From contig CBFFRQ010000018.1 of the NCBI GenBank assembly GCA_965644315.1, positions 124,001 through 188,000 of the forward strand: a stretch of 64,000 bases of DNA, given 5' to 3'. Below, piece by piece: positions 1-10,500 of the stretch; the first letter of the stretch is position 1; the number at the start of each line of letters is the position of its first letter. The stretch is from Caecitellus pseudoparvulus (Eukaryota; Bigyra: Bicosoecida). A model generated the notes under the pieces. It had not been told where the DNA came from and made no database searches. It worked only from the letters and a program-made list of their open reading frames with translations. A program made the translations under genes and the position numbers.

Positions 1-3000
1 GGGGCATGGCAACTGTGCCGTACAGGTCAGACAGGCCTCCAGTAGCAGGTGCAGGCTGCTTCGGCGCGTCGGGCTGAGGCTGGCTGGAGGGCGGGAAGCC
101 CGCCCCCCCCACTGGGAAGGAGCTGTCCAGAAAGCTGCTCCTCTCGTCAGCCTGGAAGGAGACCCGTGGCCCGGACACATCCACGCGTGCCCCGGGACCG
201 TCCCAGTGCCGAGGCCGCACCACAGGTCGCCCGTTCATGGCCAAGCGCCACTGGTGCCCTGCGTCCCCCGCTGGGCTGGCTTCCCCGCTGGCGTACACGT
301 CTGACAGCCCGAGCTCGCCTGGGGGCAGCCTGTCCCCAGACCGCACGCTGTGCATGGGGGTGGCGGCAGACAGCAGGCCTTCATCGCTGTGCAGCGCGTC
401 GCCAGGCGACATGGGCTGCGTCAAGGCCACGTCATGCTGGTCTCCAGTGTCAACACTGCCCGCCCCTGTGGACTGAGACACGTTCACAGCTGCAATGTCC
501 CGAGCTCGCTGTGCAGCGTGAGAAGGCTTGCCGCCTGGAGGGGGCACTTCCCCCCTCCAAATGGCCAGCAGGAGACTGCGGCGCAGAGCGCTGTCTTCAC
601 TGGCGGTAGGAATGGAGCGTCGCTGTAGGTATGTGTGCAACACATCCTCCGGCAGGCGTTGGGAGGCCTCCCTCGGTACGCGAGGGGCCAGGGACGGGTC
701 GTGGGCCTGTGTCCGCGTCGGCAACGCCTGAACCCCAGGCCATGCCCGTGCGACAGCATCAGGCAGCGGCAGAGGGGGGGCAGGCGGGGGGCCGTATCGG
801 CTCACATCGTCGGCATCGCGCCGCCTGGCCTCACTCGGTGCAAGGCCAGCCCTGTCCACTGCCGCCTGCTGCGCAGCCAGCATGCGCTTGCGGGGGGCTT
901 GCGCCGCCTCCCTCACCAGCTGCTCCACTGACTTGGCTGGCGGTGGTGGCTGCGAGGTGCTGGGGATGGGTGTGCCGGCAGCCACAGGCGCAGTCTTGGA
1001 CAGCGCCTCCTGTTGTCGCTCCGCTTGCAGCCGTGCCCGCGCCTTGGCCTGGGCTGCTGCGGCTGCGCGCCGCCTGCGCGCCGCTTGGGCCCTGCGCTGA
1101 TTCGGCGTCAACTCCCGTTCCTCCAGCTGCCGCATCTTGTCGCGGGTGGCGGCTTCCTTCAAGAGCTGCGCGCGCGTCGTGCGACCCATGCGGTTGGGCA
1201 GCAGTGCGCCAGGCGCAGTGGCTGGCAGAGGAACTGCTTTCTGTTGCACGCCACCCTGGTCCACAGACGCACGTGAGCCGCGCAGGCCCGCCTGCCCTGC
1301 CCGGCTGTGGTGGGCTGCTGGGTGGTGCACATACGTGTTGGACCAAGAGTCGTCTGCCTCTCGAGAGCCGGCCGCAGTGCGTTGGCGGTCCAGTGTGCTG
1401 GGGCCGACGCCCTCCTGCAGCACACGGGCTGAGCCCGATGGCGAGGAGGGCGGCATGACCCCCTTCAAGGCCGTGCTGTCCGTGTGCTTGAAGGTGACTG
1501 TGCCTGCCAGCTGCACCCTGTCTCCTGACACATGTGCCACTGGCACACGGGTGGCGCCGTGTGCGGTGGTCTGGGCGGCGTCCAGCACACTGCCAGTGGG
1601 CAGGGCGCCCCCACCCACCATGCGCTCCAGGGCGAGAAACGTGCCATCAGTGTCCTGCCCGCCGGCTTGGATGGCGCCTTGGTAGTTCCCACCGCTGCCC
1701 CAGCTCGCACTGGTGCCTGCCCACGCACGGCCGTCTGGGGTGGGGCCGAACCCGAAGCCTGACTTGGGCACATCGTCCAGAGGGAGGGGCCCCTTGTGTG
1801 ACATGTACGGCTGCCCTGCAGGTCCCAGGGGCAGAGACAGCAGCGGGTGCCCTGCCACGTATGCGGTGGGCTTGCTTGTCTTACCCCAGGCAGCCATGGG
1901 CCCCTCACCCTCCCCGTGCACACCTTGCGCCAGAGCGTCGTGGTCCAGGGCGCCGTCCACCGTCCGCGCCACATCCTCGTCCTGGGCAGCATGGCTCAAT
2001 ACGTCTGCGGTGACATCCACCTGGCGCAGTGGGCGTCGGGGCGCCTCCCCACCCGCCGCCGCCGCCTCGAAGCTGTCTTCGTCAGGCTCAATCGTGACGC
2101 TCTGCAGAAGAGCCCCCAGCCGATTGGCAGCCCCCTGCCGGCCCGCTGCCTTGGCGTGCTTGCTCTCCACTGTGGCTTTCACCTTGGCAGCAATGGCCTC
2201 GCGCGTGCTGCCTGCGGGGGGGTCCTGCACTGGCTGGATGCTCGCCCGGGGTGCGGCAGGCGCCTGATCCGGGCTCGCCGTGGGTGAACTGGTCCTCGAA
2301 GGCGAAGGCGAGGCCTCTGTGTGGCTGTGAAAGGCAGCCAGTGTCTCTGCCAGGCGTGGGAGGCGCTTTGTCAAAGCAGCTGCGTCCACCTCCCCTGCAG
2401 CTGTGGCGCCCAGCAGAGACACCAGGAGAGAGTCCAGCAGAGCTGCTGCCGCGTCGTCTGAGCGGCGGGTGACTGTGCCAGTCTCGTGCGCTCGAGATGC
2501 GGTCGGCGTCACGGCCTTGGTCTCTTCTTGCGGTGAGCCGTCCAGTGCAGCTGGCGCTGCGGCAGGCAGTGTCGGCGCTGTTGCAGGTGGCGTCGCCGCC
2601 TGGTTGTCCGGGGTGCGAGCCTGCCTGGCCTGCGCTGGGCAGGGGGTGCTCCACGCTAGGGGCGGCGGGAAGTACATGCCACAGCCCTGGCGGTCAAACG
2701 TCATGCCTCTCACAGGCTTGGCCGCGCCGCCCTGCCGGGGTGGTGGGGGCGGGGCGTGGCTGGAGGCAGGTGCTGGCTGCAGTGTGGGCCTGGGTGGGGC
2801 GTGCCCTGTGGAGGGCTGTGGGGTCACGGGAGGGGTGTGCTGTGCCCCACTGCCAACAGTGTGCGAGCTGCTGTCAGGGTGCTTCATGGGCGCCACCTCC
2901 ACGGCGCCATGGCGCAGCCTAGCGCTCCAGGCAAGCGTCAACGTTGCTTCGGGTCCAGCCAAGGCATCCTTGAGACGCAGCACCTGGCCAACACAGCAGC

Positions 3001-3142
3001 TGCTTGCCAGAGCAGACTGAGCGACGGCCTGCAGTCCTTCACTGTGGCCCTTGGCGAGCTCATCCCCTGTCAGACTTCGCACTATCAGAGTCAACGGGTG
3101 CTCGCTGAGCCAACGGCCCATTTCTAACACGTGCTCCTCCAT
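1..3142 (-). CDS. Long low-complexity protein, unrecognised (3' end outside window)
   Basis: One minus-strand frame is open from the ATG at 3142 to the left edge, at least 1047 codons with no stop, so the C-terminus lies outside. I do not recognise a family. The N-terminal ~70 residues look like ordinary folded protein; the rest is rich in Ala, Pro, Ser, Gly and Gln, as in intrinsically disordered proteins. Residues ~640-720 are a highly charged Arg/Ala/Gln/Glu helix (coiled-coil-like, several Arg runs). The frame is open a further ~65 codons upstream of this ATG without another ATG, so an upstream exon joined by splicing is possible. Overlapping open frames on the plus strand here change frame every few hundred bases and look like GC-bias shadows. 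It is divergent from PPIL3. Confident that it codes; no function assigned. Confidence 0.7.
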   Translation of the reverse strand, partial: MEEHVLEMGRWLSEHPLTLIVRSLTGDELAKGHSEGLQAVAQSALASSCCVGQVLRLKDALAGPEATLTLAWSARLRHGAVEVAPMKHPDSSSHTVGSGAQHTPPVTPQPSTGHAPPRPTLQPAPASSHAPPPPPRQGGAAKPVRGMTFDRQGCGMYFPPPLAWSTPCPAQARQARTPDNQAATPPATAPTLPAAAPAALDGSPQEETKAVTPTASRAHETGTVTRRSDDAAAALLDSLLVSLLGATAAGEVDAAALTKRLPRLAETLAAFHSHTEASPSPSRTSSPTASPDQAPAAPRASIQPVQDPPAGSTREAIAAKVKATVESKHAKAAGRQGAANRLGALLQSVTIEPDEDSFEAAAAGGEAPRRPLRQVDVTADVLSHAAQDEDVARTVDGALDHDALAQGVHGEGEGPMAAWGKTSKPTAYVAGHPLLSLPLGPAGQPYMSHKGPLPLDDVPKSGFGFGPTPDGRAWAGTSASWGSGGNYQGAIQAGGQDTDGTFLALERMVGGGALPTGSVLDAAQTTAHGATRVPVAHVSGDRVQLAGTVTFKHTDSTALKGVMPPSSPSGSARVLQEGVGPSTLDRQRTAAGSREADDSWSNTYVHHPAAHHSRAGQAGLRGSRASVDQGGVQQKAVPLPATAPGALLPNRMGRTTRAQLLKEAATRDKMRQLEERELTPNQRRAQAARRRRAAAAAQAKARARLQAERQQEALSKTAPVAAGTPIPSTSQPPPPAKSVEQLVREAAQAPRKRMLAAQQAAVDRAGLAPSEARRRDADDVSRYGPPPAPPLPLPDAVARAWPGVQALPTRTQAHDPSLAPRVPREASQRLPEDVLHTYLQRRSIPTASEDSALRRSLLLAIWRGEVPPPGGKPSHAAQRARDIAAVNVSQSTGAGSVDTGDQHDVALTQPMSPGDALHSDEGLLSAATPMHSVRSGDRLPPGELGLSDVYASGEASPAGDAGHQWRLAMNGRPVVRPRHWDGPGARVDVSGPRVSFQADERSSFLDSSFPVGGAGFPPSSQPQPDAPKQPAPATGGLSDLYGTVAMP

Positions 3143-3786
3143 CTCCAGGCATTCCCCATGCAGAAGAGGGAACTTGGGGTCTGTTCCACTGTCATGTTTT
3201 TGAGACAAAGATCCCCATTGGCATGGGCCTACGCGCAAGAGCTGCAGCTCGCCGACAGAAAGCTCCACCGTCGAGTGCTGTGGACAGGCGAAACGCAGGT
3301 GCGAAACGCCGGACAAGCGGGCGGCAGGCGCTACTCCTCACCCGCATGAGCCTCACGAGGTCGAATCCTTCTGGTGCAGAGACACTGTCCAGCCATATGT
3401 CAAGGCATGCTCCGGGGGTGCTGACACCCTCCATGCCACACCCAGCTCCTGCACTGGCCCTACCGCCTGCCGTCGAGAGGGGCGATGCGTGCAACCACGG
3501 ACTGCTCCGGGAACACGACGGGAACTGCTGCGAAAGACGATGAGATGACTTCGCGAGGTTGAGAGCCGTCCCAGAAGTGTCAGCCATGCAGCTTTGGCAG
3601 CTGCCCCGCAAGTGACGCAACGCCATGCCAAGAAGAGAGAGGCCAGGACCACGCTGAATCCCCAAAATTGCACACGCCCCCCTTCCCACACACCTATCAC
3701 TCTTGCAGCTGAGTGACGTTAATCTTCGCACCCGCACTCTCGTGCATCGCATCGCCTTGCATGACTGGAGAGACCCATCCACAAGC
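3143..3786. promoter_or_regulatory. Divergent intergenic region between the 1-3142 gene and PPIL3
   Basis: This 644-bp stretch separates two genes transcribed away from each other and must hold both promoters and 5' leaders. I see no TATA-like box I would defend. The minus frame of the 1-3142 gene stays open to about 3340, which leaves room for an upstream exon. An ORF of ~280 codons on the minus strand (3192-4043) crosses into PPIL3 exons and is a shadow. Confidence 0.4.
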
Positions 3787-4563
3787 ATGGTGCGCCGAAC
3801 CCCCCGCCTCGCAGCCCGCCTCACGCTGCACTGACCCCCATGAGGCGCACCGCAGAGTGTCACACTCAAGACCTCTTTGGGTGACTTGAAGATTGAGTTG
3901 GAGGTTGGCCTGGCTCCCAAGAATACCGCGGTAGGTGCCGCCACATCCCGGCGGAAATTGGATGCTCGTTGGCAGCACTTGCCTGATCCTGCCGACGCAG
4001 AACTTCCTCGCGTTGTGTGGGACAGACTACTACAATGGCACAATCTTTCACCGCAATGTGGCGGGGTACATGGTCCAGTGCGTGAGCGTCGCCAGTGCTC
4101 CGGGGCATCCCCAAGGACACCCCACCTGCTCCACTCGTCGCAGAGGGGGCGATCCCACTGGGAAGGGCAAAGGGGGGCACAGCATTTACGGGGAGGAGGA
4201 GCCTGTGGAAGATGAATTCTCGCCGCACCTGAAGCACGACCGCCGGGGCGTCGTGTCCATGATCAACAACGGGCCCAACACCAACCGGTCCCAGTTCTTC
4301 ATCACGTACGCTCGCGCTCCAGAGCTGGACGGCAAGTACACTGCCATCGGGCGCGTCATCCACGGGTGGGAGACTCTAGATGCCATGGAGCAAGGTGCGT
4401 GTAGCGTCCAGTGCTCGCCAGCAGGCTCCCTGCCCCCACCCCCTCCCTCCCCTCACTCACCCCAGTGCCGGTCAAGGGCAAGCGGTGTCGGCCCACAACC
4501 CCCATCGTGGTGGAGAGCGCCACCATCCATGCAAACCCCATCGCACAGGGGGCTGCTCAGTGA
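3787..4563 (+). CDS. PPIL3: Cyclophilin-type peptidyl-prolyl isomerase, PPIL3 type, five exons
   Basis: Exon model: 3787-3789 (ATG only), 3856-3930, 4001-4077, 4144-4394, 4466-4563; introns of 66, 70, 66 and 71 bp, all GT..AG and phase-consistent, giving 167 residues (human PPIL3 has 161). The spliced protein reads SVTLKTSLGDLKIELEV, then NFLALC..YYNGTIFHR, YMVQGGDPTGKGKGG, VVSMINNGPNTNRSQFFIT and LDGKYTAIGRVI, and ends ATIHANPIAQGAAQ, colinear with PPIL3 along its whole length. PPIL3 is a small nuclear cyclophilin found with spliceosomes. The catalytic Arg of FHR and the Gln of MVQ are present; the usual Phe before MVQ is Tyr; the CypA Trp121 position is not Trp, as in other PPIL3 proteins. 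A TGA just upstream in the SVTL frame rules out an unspliced start, so the ATG must come from a separate exon; 3787 is the best candidate. The stop lies inside the 3' end of the opposite gene. Confidence 0.93.
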
Positions 4564-7500
4564 CGGGCCGCCTTGAGCGGCTTCAGGAGCAGCAGCTCAC
4601 ACCTGTGCAGCAGCAGCACCAGCAGCTTGGCCAGGCGACCCGCCAACGTCTGCTGGCTGGCAGTGGGCCACTGCAGCGCCCCCACTGGCGCCAGCTCCAT
4701 GGGGTGCTCCAAGGCGCCATCCCGGCCGTCGCCTGCCCCGCGCATGCGCTTGCCCTTGCCCTCGGCCTTGCGCATGTACGTGAGCATGCTGCCTTCTGCG
4801 GACTGCTCCAGGGCATCGTCTGAGGGCAGGGGCAGCGTGTCTGCCACGCGGCTGAGGGCCTCCACAAAGTCCACGATGCCCAAGTGTGTGTGGCGCTGCC
4901 AACTGCCAGGGTGCAGCTCGTCCACTGCCATGGGCCGGGACAGGGTGAAGGCCAGGGCTGCCGTGCGCGGGTCCAGCCAGGGAGCGCCCAGCAGTCGCAA
5001 CGCGTGCCACATGCTCATCCACCCCGCCATGGACATGACTGGAGCCGGGCCACTGCTGACATTGGCCACGAAGACGTCCTCCACAGCAGGCCCAGTCGTG
5101 CCACCCGCCAGCAGCAGGGGCCGCGCAAAGGTGCGGTGCAGCAAGGCCACGAACTGGTCGTGCCGCTGCAGCAGCTCAGACACGCGGTTGGTGTACAGGC
5201 GCCGCTGGCGGTATGCGTCGCCGAGGAAGGAATGCACAAAGGCGCTGTGGGGGCCCCAGGACAGCATGGCTGGGCCCTGGGCCCACCTGGCCACCAGACG
5301 CCTCACCGCGTCCCCCACCTGCCCCCCCTTCCACACCAGTGCCGCCATCCGAAGCAACCCCAGCAGGAACTGGTGTCGGAACATGCCTCCCGAGTCTGCA
5401 AGGGCCACGAAGACGCTCTCCATGGCAGTGTGGGAGAGGGGGGCGCCCCCTTCGATGCTCTGGCCCGGCCCCACGCGCAAGTGCCCACACAGCGCTTGCC
5501 ACGCAGGCAGCGCCATGCTGAACGGGTCTCCGTCCACGCCCAGACAGCTGTAGTACCGGTACATGCCGTCGATGATGGGGAAGAGGGCTCTGCACGTGCG
5601 AGCCAGCTCGTCTTCTGGCATGGTGCGGGCGAGGGCGCCCAGGCGTCCGCCCGGCACCGCCTCCGCCCGGTGCCACTCCAGGCGAAAAGCGGCATCCACC
5701 ACCTCGGGCGTGTCCACGAGGGCGCCAGCGTCGCTGGACTCCAGCCGGGGCAGGAAGGCTCGCAAGTGGCGGGCGTCCTCGGGGGACAGGGCGGGTGCCT
5801 GGAACAGGGGGGGGGCGCTGGTGTCCGGCGCCGTGGGCTTGGCCTGACCCGTCACCAGCAGGTCAATGTTCCAGGCCCGCAGCCAGTCCGGCAGGATCCA
5901 CGGCTCGGCGGACATGGTAGAGGCGCCGAGTGCTGGTGCACTCCCTGCCGTCACCTGTCGGGTGGAGGCTGGGCGCAGGCCTGGGTTGGAGGCCAGGCGT
6001 GCAAAGCGGCGCCGAGCGTCCACTGCGCCGGTGGTCTTGGGTGCCGGGCCCTGGGGCAGGGGCCGTGATGGGCGTGGGGTGGGGCTCGGCGGCGCCTGGC
6101 TCCGCGGCGCACTGGCCACAGAGTCCGACACTGCGCTCTGGCTCAGCAGACGGCGCAGCGACTCACCCGGCACACTGGTAGTGTCGCCAGAGACACGCTC
6201 CACGGCCGTCGCCACGGCGTCAGAGCCCCACACCTCTGCAGCCTCCAGCACAGCGCCGCCTTGGGTTGCCCGCAGCCACTGTACCGTGCAGGTGTCCCAC
6301 ACGGGGAGGGGGTTGCCAGCCTCTGCCAGCGCCCCTGCTGCCACCTGCTGCAGGGCGCCTGGGATGTCAAGTCCAGCAGCATCGCTCAGCACGCCATCTT
6401 GAGCTAGGTGCACACAGAGGATGGAGAGCGGTGGCAAGGCGGGCATGTTCGCACCACGGCAGGCCACAGGCACCGTCACCAGCGTCACCGATGCCGAGGC
6501 GGTCGGGGCGGCGGTGGCCAGGTAGTGTGCGTCCATGGGAAGTGGGGCCTTCCCCCCGGGCGGGCAGTGCCACTGAGGCGGGCAGAGTCCAGTCCAGGCT
6601 GGGATGTCCCCAATGCCCTCACCAGGCTGCAGAGGCTTGCCGTGCCTCGTCGTAGCCTGCTCTCGCCAAACAGCCTCTGAAGCCTGGGCTGCTGCCACTG
6701 CTGCCTCCTGTGTCTGGCGGCTCAGCAGTGCTGCACAGGTGAGCGGGGAGGCATCACTCAGCCCCCACTGGGACAGGCGCAGGGGCGTGGCCTGTGCGAC
6801 GCTGCCACTCTGTAGGTCCCTCACGCCAAGCGCCAGGTGGGCAGGGATGGCAGACACGCGCTGAAGAGCTTCCCGCAGAACTTGAGTCTGCTGCTGTGAT
6901 CGGCGGGAGATGCAGCGCTCCACCGCCCGCAGCACGGCATCCAGCGTGCGCCCATGGTGCAGGGCGGGCAGCAGCCAGGAGGGCCTTTCACCTGAGGGTG
7001 GCTCCTCGGCGTGCAGCTGCTTGCCTGTCCCAGACGACAGCACGCCTTGCACAAAAGGACCCAGTCCCAAAGCCCGCATGAGCAAGAACTTTAGTGCGAA
7101 GAGTGTGCGGGCGCCGGCGGCAAAGGCGTCTCGGATCAGCTGCTCCCCCCGAGCCCGATCAGGTGGCAGCACCAGCTTCTCCGAGGGAGGGGTTGTGGGA
7201 GATGCAGGGGAAAGGAGGGGTTGGTGCGCGCCGGTTTGGGGCGCTGAAAAGACAGGCGACACATCCCCACGCACAGTCAGTGGTGCGGGGCGACGTCCGT
7301 GGACCAGCGCCGTCTTCCCAGCGCGTGGTGTGCCTTTGCGACGTGCCTCGGTAGGGGCCTCACCCCTACCTGCCCGTCGCAGCGGCCGCCACCCCAAGAC
7401 GTCCTTCGCACCGGCAGACTGGTACCCTGCGTGCAGTGCCTTCAGTACAGACGCCGTCAAGGCCGCCGCCGCATCCGACAAGACGCCCATGTGCCACTTG

Positions 7501-10500
7501 TGCAGAGAGCGCAGGGAGCGGGGTGCACCCCTGTCCAGCCCAGCCGCGCCCCGACCCGCGCTAGGTGTGGCCAGGTGACCCAGCTTGCTGGCCACGGCGG
7601 CTGCGGAGACGATGTCGGACAGACCCGCACTGGCCAGGGCCAGCCCGCTGCCTTGCACGGTGGCGTTGCCCGAGAACTGCAGGCTGGAGACCATGTCCAC
7701 TGCATGGTGCACACCCGCCTCCTCATCCTTGTTCACCTCCTGCCGCACCGCCAGGGCGCCCCTGGTCAGGATGCCTGCCAGCAGGCCCTGCCGCGTGGAC
7801 GGCGCAGCGTGCAGCGGCACAGGCGCTCGCCGAGGCCCGTCCTCTTGTGCCTTGCCGAGGAACGCTGGCGCCAGCTTTCGAGGAAGGGGGGGTGGCAGGC
7901 CCCACAGGCCAGCCTGGGCGGCCGAGGTGGGCAGGGGGGGTGGCGGCATGAGGGCCAGGTGGGCAGGCTGGAATGGCACCAGCTGCACCGCCTGCAGGCC
8001 AGTCACCCACGGGGCATCCGACGGCTGCCCTGCCGTCCCATGCTCCACACTGCGCTGGTGTGCGCTGGCGGCGACGATGACTGGCACTGGCAGGTGAATG
8101 GCCGCGGCGCGGTGCTCCCACGCCCTCCACCGCCGCCGCCAGGCGTGGTCCTCGTGCACGCTGGCCCGCAGGTGGGCATCCATGGCATCCTCTGACTCTG
8201 CAACTGCCAAGTGGACACCCTGCGTGGGCTGGGGGAGCGAGGCCCATGCGCCCTCACCCTGCAACACGTGCCGGCACCTGCGCCGCGAAGTGCAGCCCAG
8301 GCGCGCTCCTTCTCCCAGGACGGCGCCCACGGCAGCAACTTGGGACAGGATGGCTGGGGAGAGCTGCCCCAAGAGACTTGCCGCACTGTTCAGGGACATG
8401 GCGGGCGGAAGGCCTGCCGCTTGTCGAGAAACAGTGCCGGCCTCGCCGCTGCTCTGCCCGTACGCGCGCATGAGGGGTGCTCGAAGGTGCTGCGATAACT
8501 CTGTGAGGCGCAGCGGGGCCGCTTTTGAGTCTTCCTCCCCTCGCTGGGGCGCCAAGTCTGACAAGTGCTGGGCAAAGCGCAGGGCTGCCAAGCCTGCCTG
8601 CAGCTTGCCGTGCGCCGAGGTGGCGCCACTGCCGGACTCAAAGGCGGGCGCCGCGCCGGCCTCCTCCTCTGCCTCGTCCACTGGACTCGGGCGCTGCCTT
8701 CGGACTGGGGTCCGGACAGGGCGGGCCGGGCTGCCAGCCCGCCCTGTCCGGCGACTTGGGGGACCAGCAGTCCGTGGCCGGCCCAGCACTCGACTGGGGG
8801 ACGCCAAGAGGTCTGGCAGCGACGTGGACGCCAGCGTGGTCACTTGGCCGCGAGTCATGGTGAGGGGGCGCTGGCCCTGCTTGCTGCGCACGAACGCCAG
8901 CAGGCTGCCAGCGGCGTCTGAGCCCCGGACACTGGCGTAGCCAGCCACTGACCGCGGCCGTGTCGGCTCACCGCCGTCACCCTCCCACGCACTCTGCAGC
9001 ACAGCGGCGGAGCCGTCCACTCCCAACAGCGCTGCGAAGTCAGCGCCCGGGTCGGCCTGCCCTGACTTTGGAGCGGCGGCCAAGGACCGCAGGACCTGCA
9101 GGCCAAAGTGCTTCTCGGTGTCCCCCCGCCACCCTTTGCTCTTCGTCCGCAGCTCGGCGGAGTACACGAAGCTGCCCACCGTGGGGTGGTGGGAAATGCT
9201 GCGAATGATGGTGGCGGCCATGCCTGTCAGGCCGGGGTGCAGCCGCGTTCCCACGAATGCAAGCAGCATGCCCACACACTCGTGGGTGATGCGGGGCTGC
9301 TCTTCGTGCACGCCCACCAGCGCCGTCACGGCTCGGAGCAGGTGCAAGGCAACGTCTAGATGGTGTGTCGCGGCCAGAGCAGGCAGCACTGCTCGCAGGC
9401 CGCCTGCCAAGGACAGCCTGTACGCGCCGTGGGGTTCGGTGGCCAGGGCTGCCACCACTGCCGCCACCTGCGCGCCGGCTGTCGGGAGGTCGCTGAGCAT
9501 GTGTGCGTCCATTGGCCGCCGCTCTTTGCTCAGTCGCGGTGAAATGTGCAGGAGGCCCCGTGCGGTGGCGTCGCTTTGTGTCTCCTGAGCACTGGAAAAG
9601 ACAACCCCCCCTTGGGGGGTGCCGAGCACAGCGCGGTGCACAGGCTCCCCGCCTTCACCAAATCGCCCGGTCAAGTGACGTGCGAAGGTGCCAATAGCCT
9701 GCTGCTGCACTTGCTGTGAAGCAGTGGCCTGCGCCGGGTCTCGTGGTGAGCACTGCTGCAGCAGGTGCAGTGCGGCCCAGTGAAGCGCCGCTTCACCACC
9801 CACGATGGCGGCCGGCACACTCTGCCCGAACGTGGCAGGAGCAACTTGCACCGCCGCCGCCAGCTGGCGAGGGACATTCTTCGGCTGGCACGTTTGCAGG
9901 AGGAAGAGGCACCACAGAGCCCGCACTCTCACCGGCAGTGGGACGACAGAGTCAGCCGTGCAAATGCGCAGCAAGTGCACTGGCAGCTTATGCCTCCCCA
10001 TGGAGGCTGCGATGGATCGGCTGGCGCTGCTGTGGGGGAGGAAGGGCTGTGCAGGCTCGCCTGGCGGCGGGGACACGCCTGCCGCGCAGGACACCAGCCC
10101 CTGCCAGTCGGCACCCCGGGCGTTTGCCAGCAGGGCCCAGCACGCGTCCACCACATTGAGCAGCAACACCGACAGTGGCAGTGCCTCCACGCGTGCCTGC
10201 TTCATGGCCTGCCCCACCCTGGTGGTGGGCACCCTGGCACTGGCCACGTTCAGCTCTGCCGTGAGGCTGCGCAGCATAACTTGCAGGTGGGCCACTGCTG
10301 CGGAGGGCACCCGGTGACCCTGTGCGTCCTCCCTAGGCTTCGCGGGCTTGGACTGCAGGTGCTGCAGGCGAGCCGACAACTTCACCAGGTCCCGCAAGCC
10401 AGTCACGTGGGACGATTGCAGCGTGTCCTGCGCCAGGTGGCTGTCCGAGGCATGCAGCCACGCCGGCGCCGCCCTGGCGTCCGATGCCAGGATGGCTCGC

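Noticed and set aside
49-3127. Overlapping plus-strand frames in all three phases over 49-3127
   Set aside because: They are each shorter and interrupt one another, whereas one minus frame is open over the whole 3.1 kb.
3192-4043. 283-codon minus-strand frame
   Set aside because: Crosses PPIL3 exons and introns; no similarity; low-complexity Arg/Ser composition typical of a shadow.
3935-4576. Unspliced 213-codon cyclophilin frame as the PPIL3 gene
   Set aside because: It reads through introns at 4078-4143 and 4395-4465; removing them restores colinearity with PPIL3 and the conserved C-terminus.
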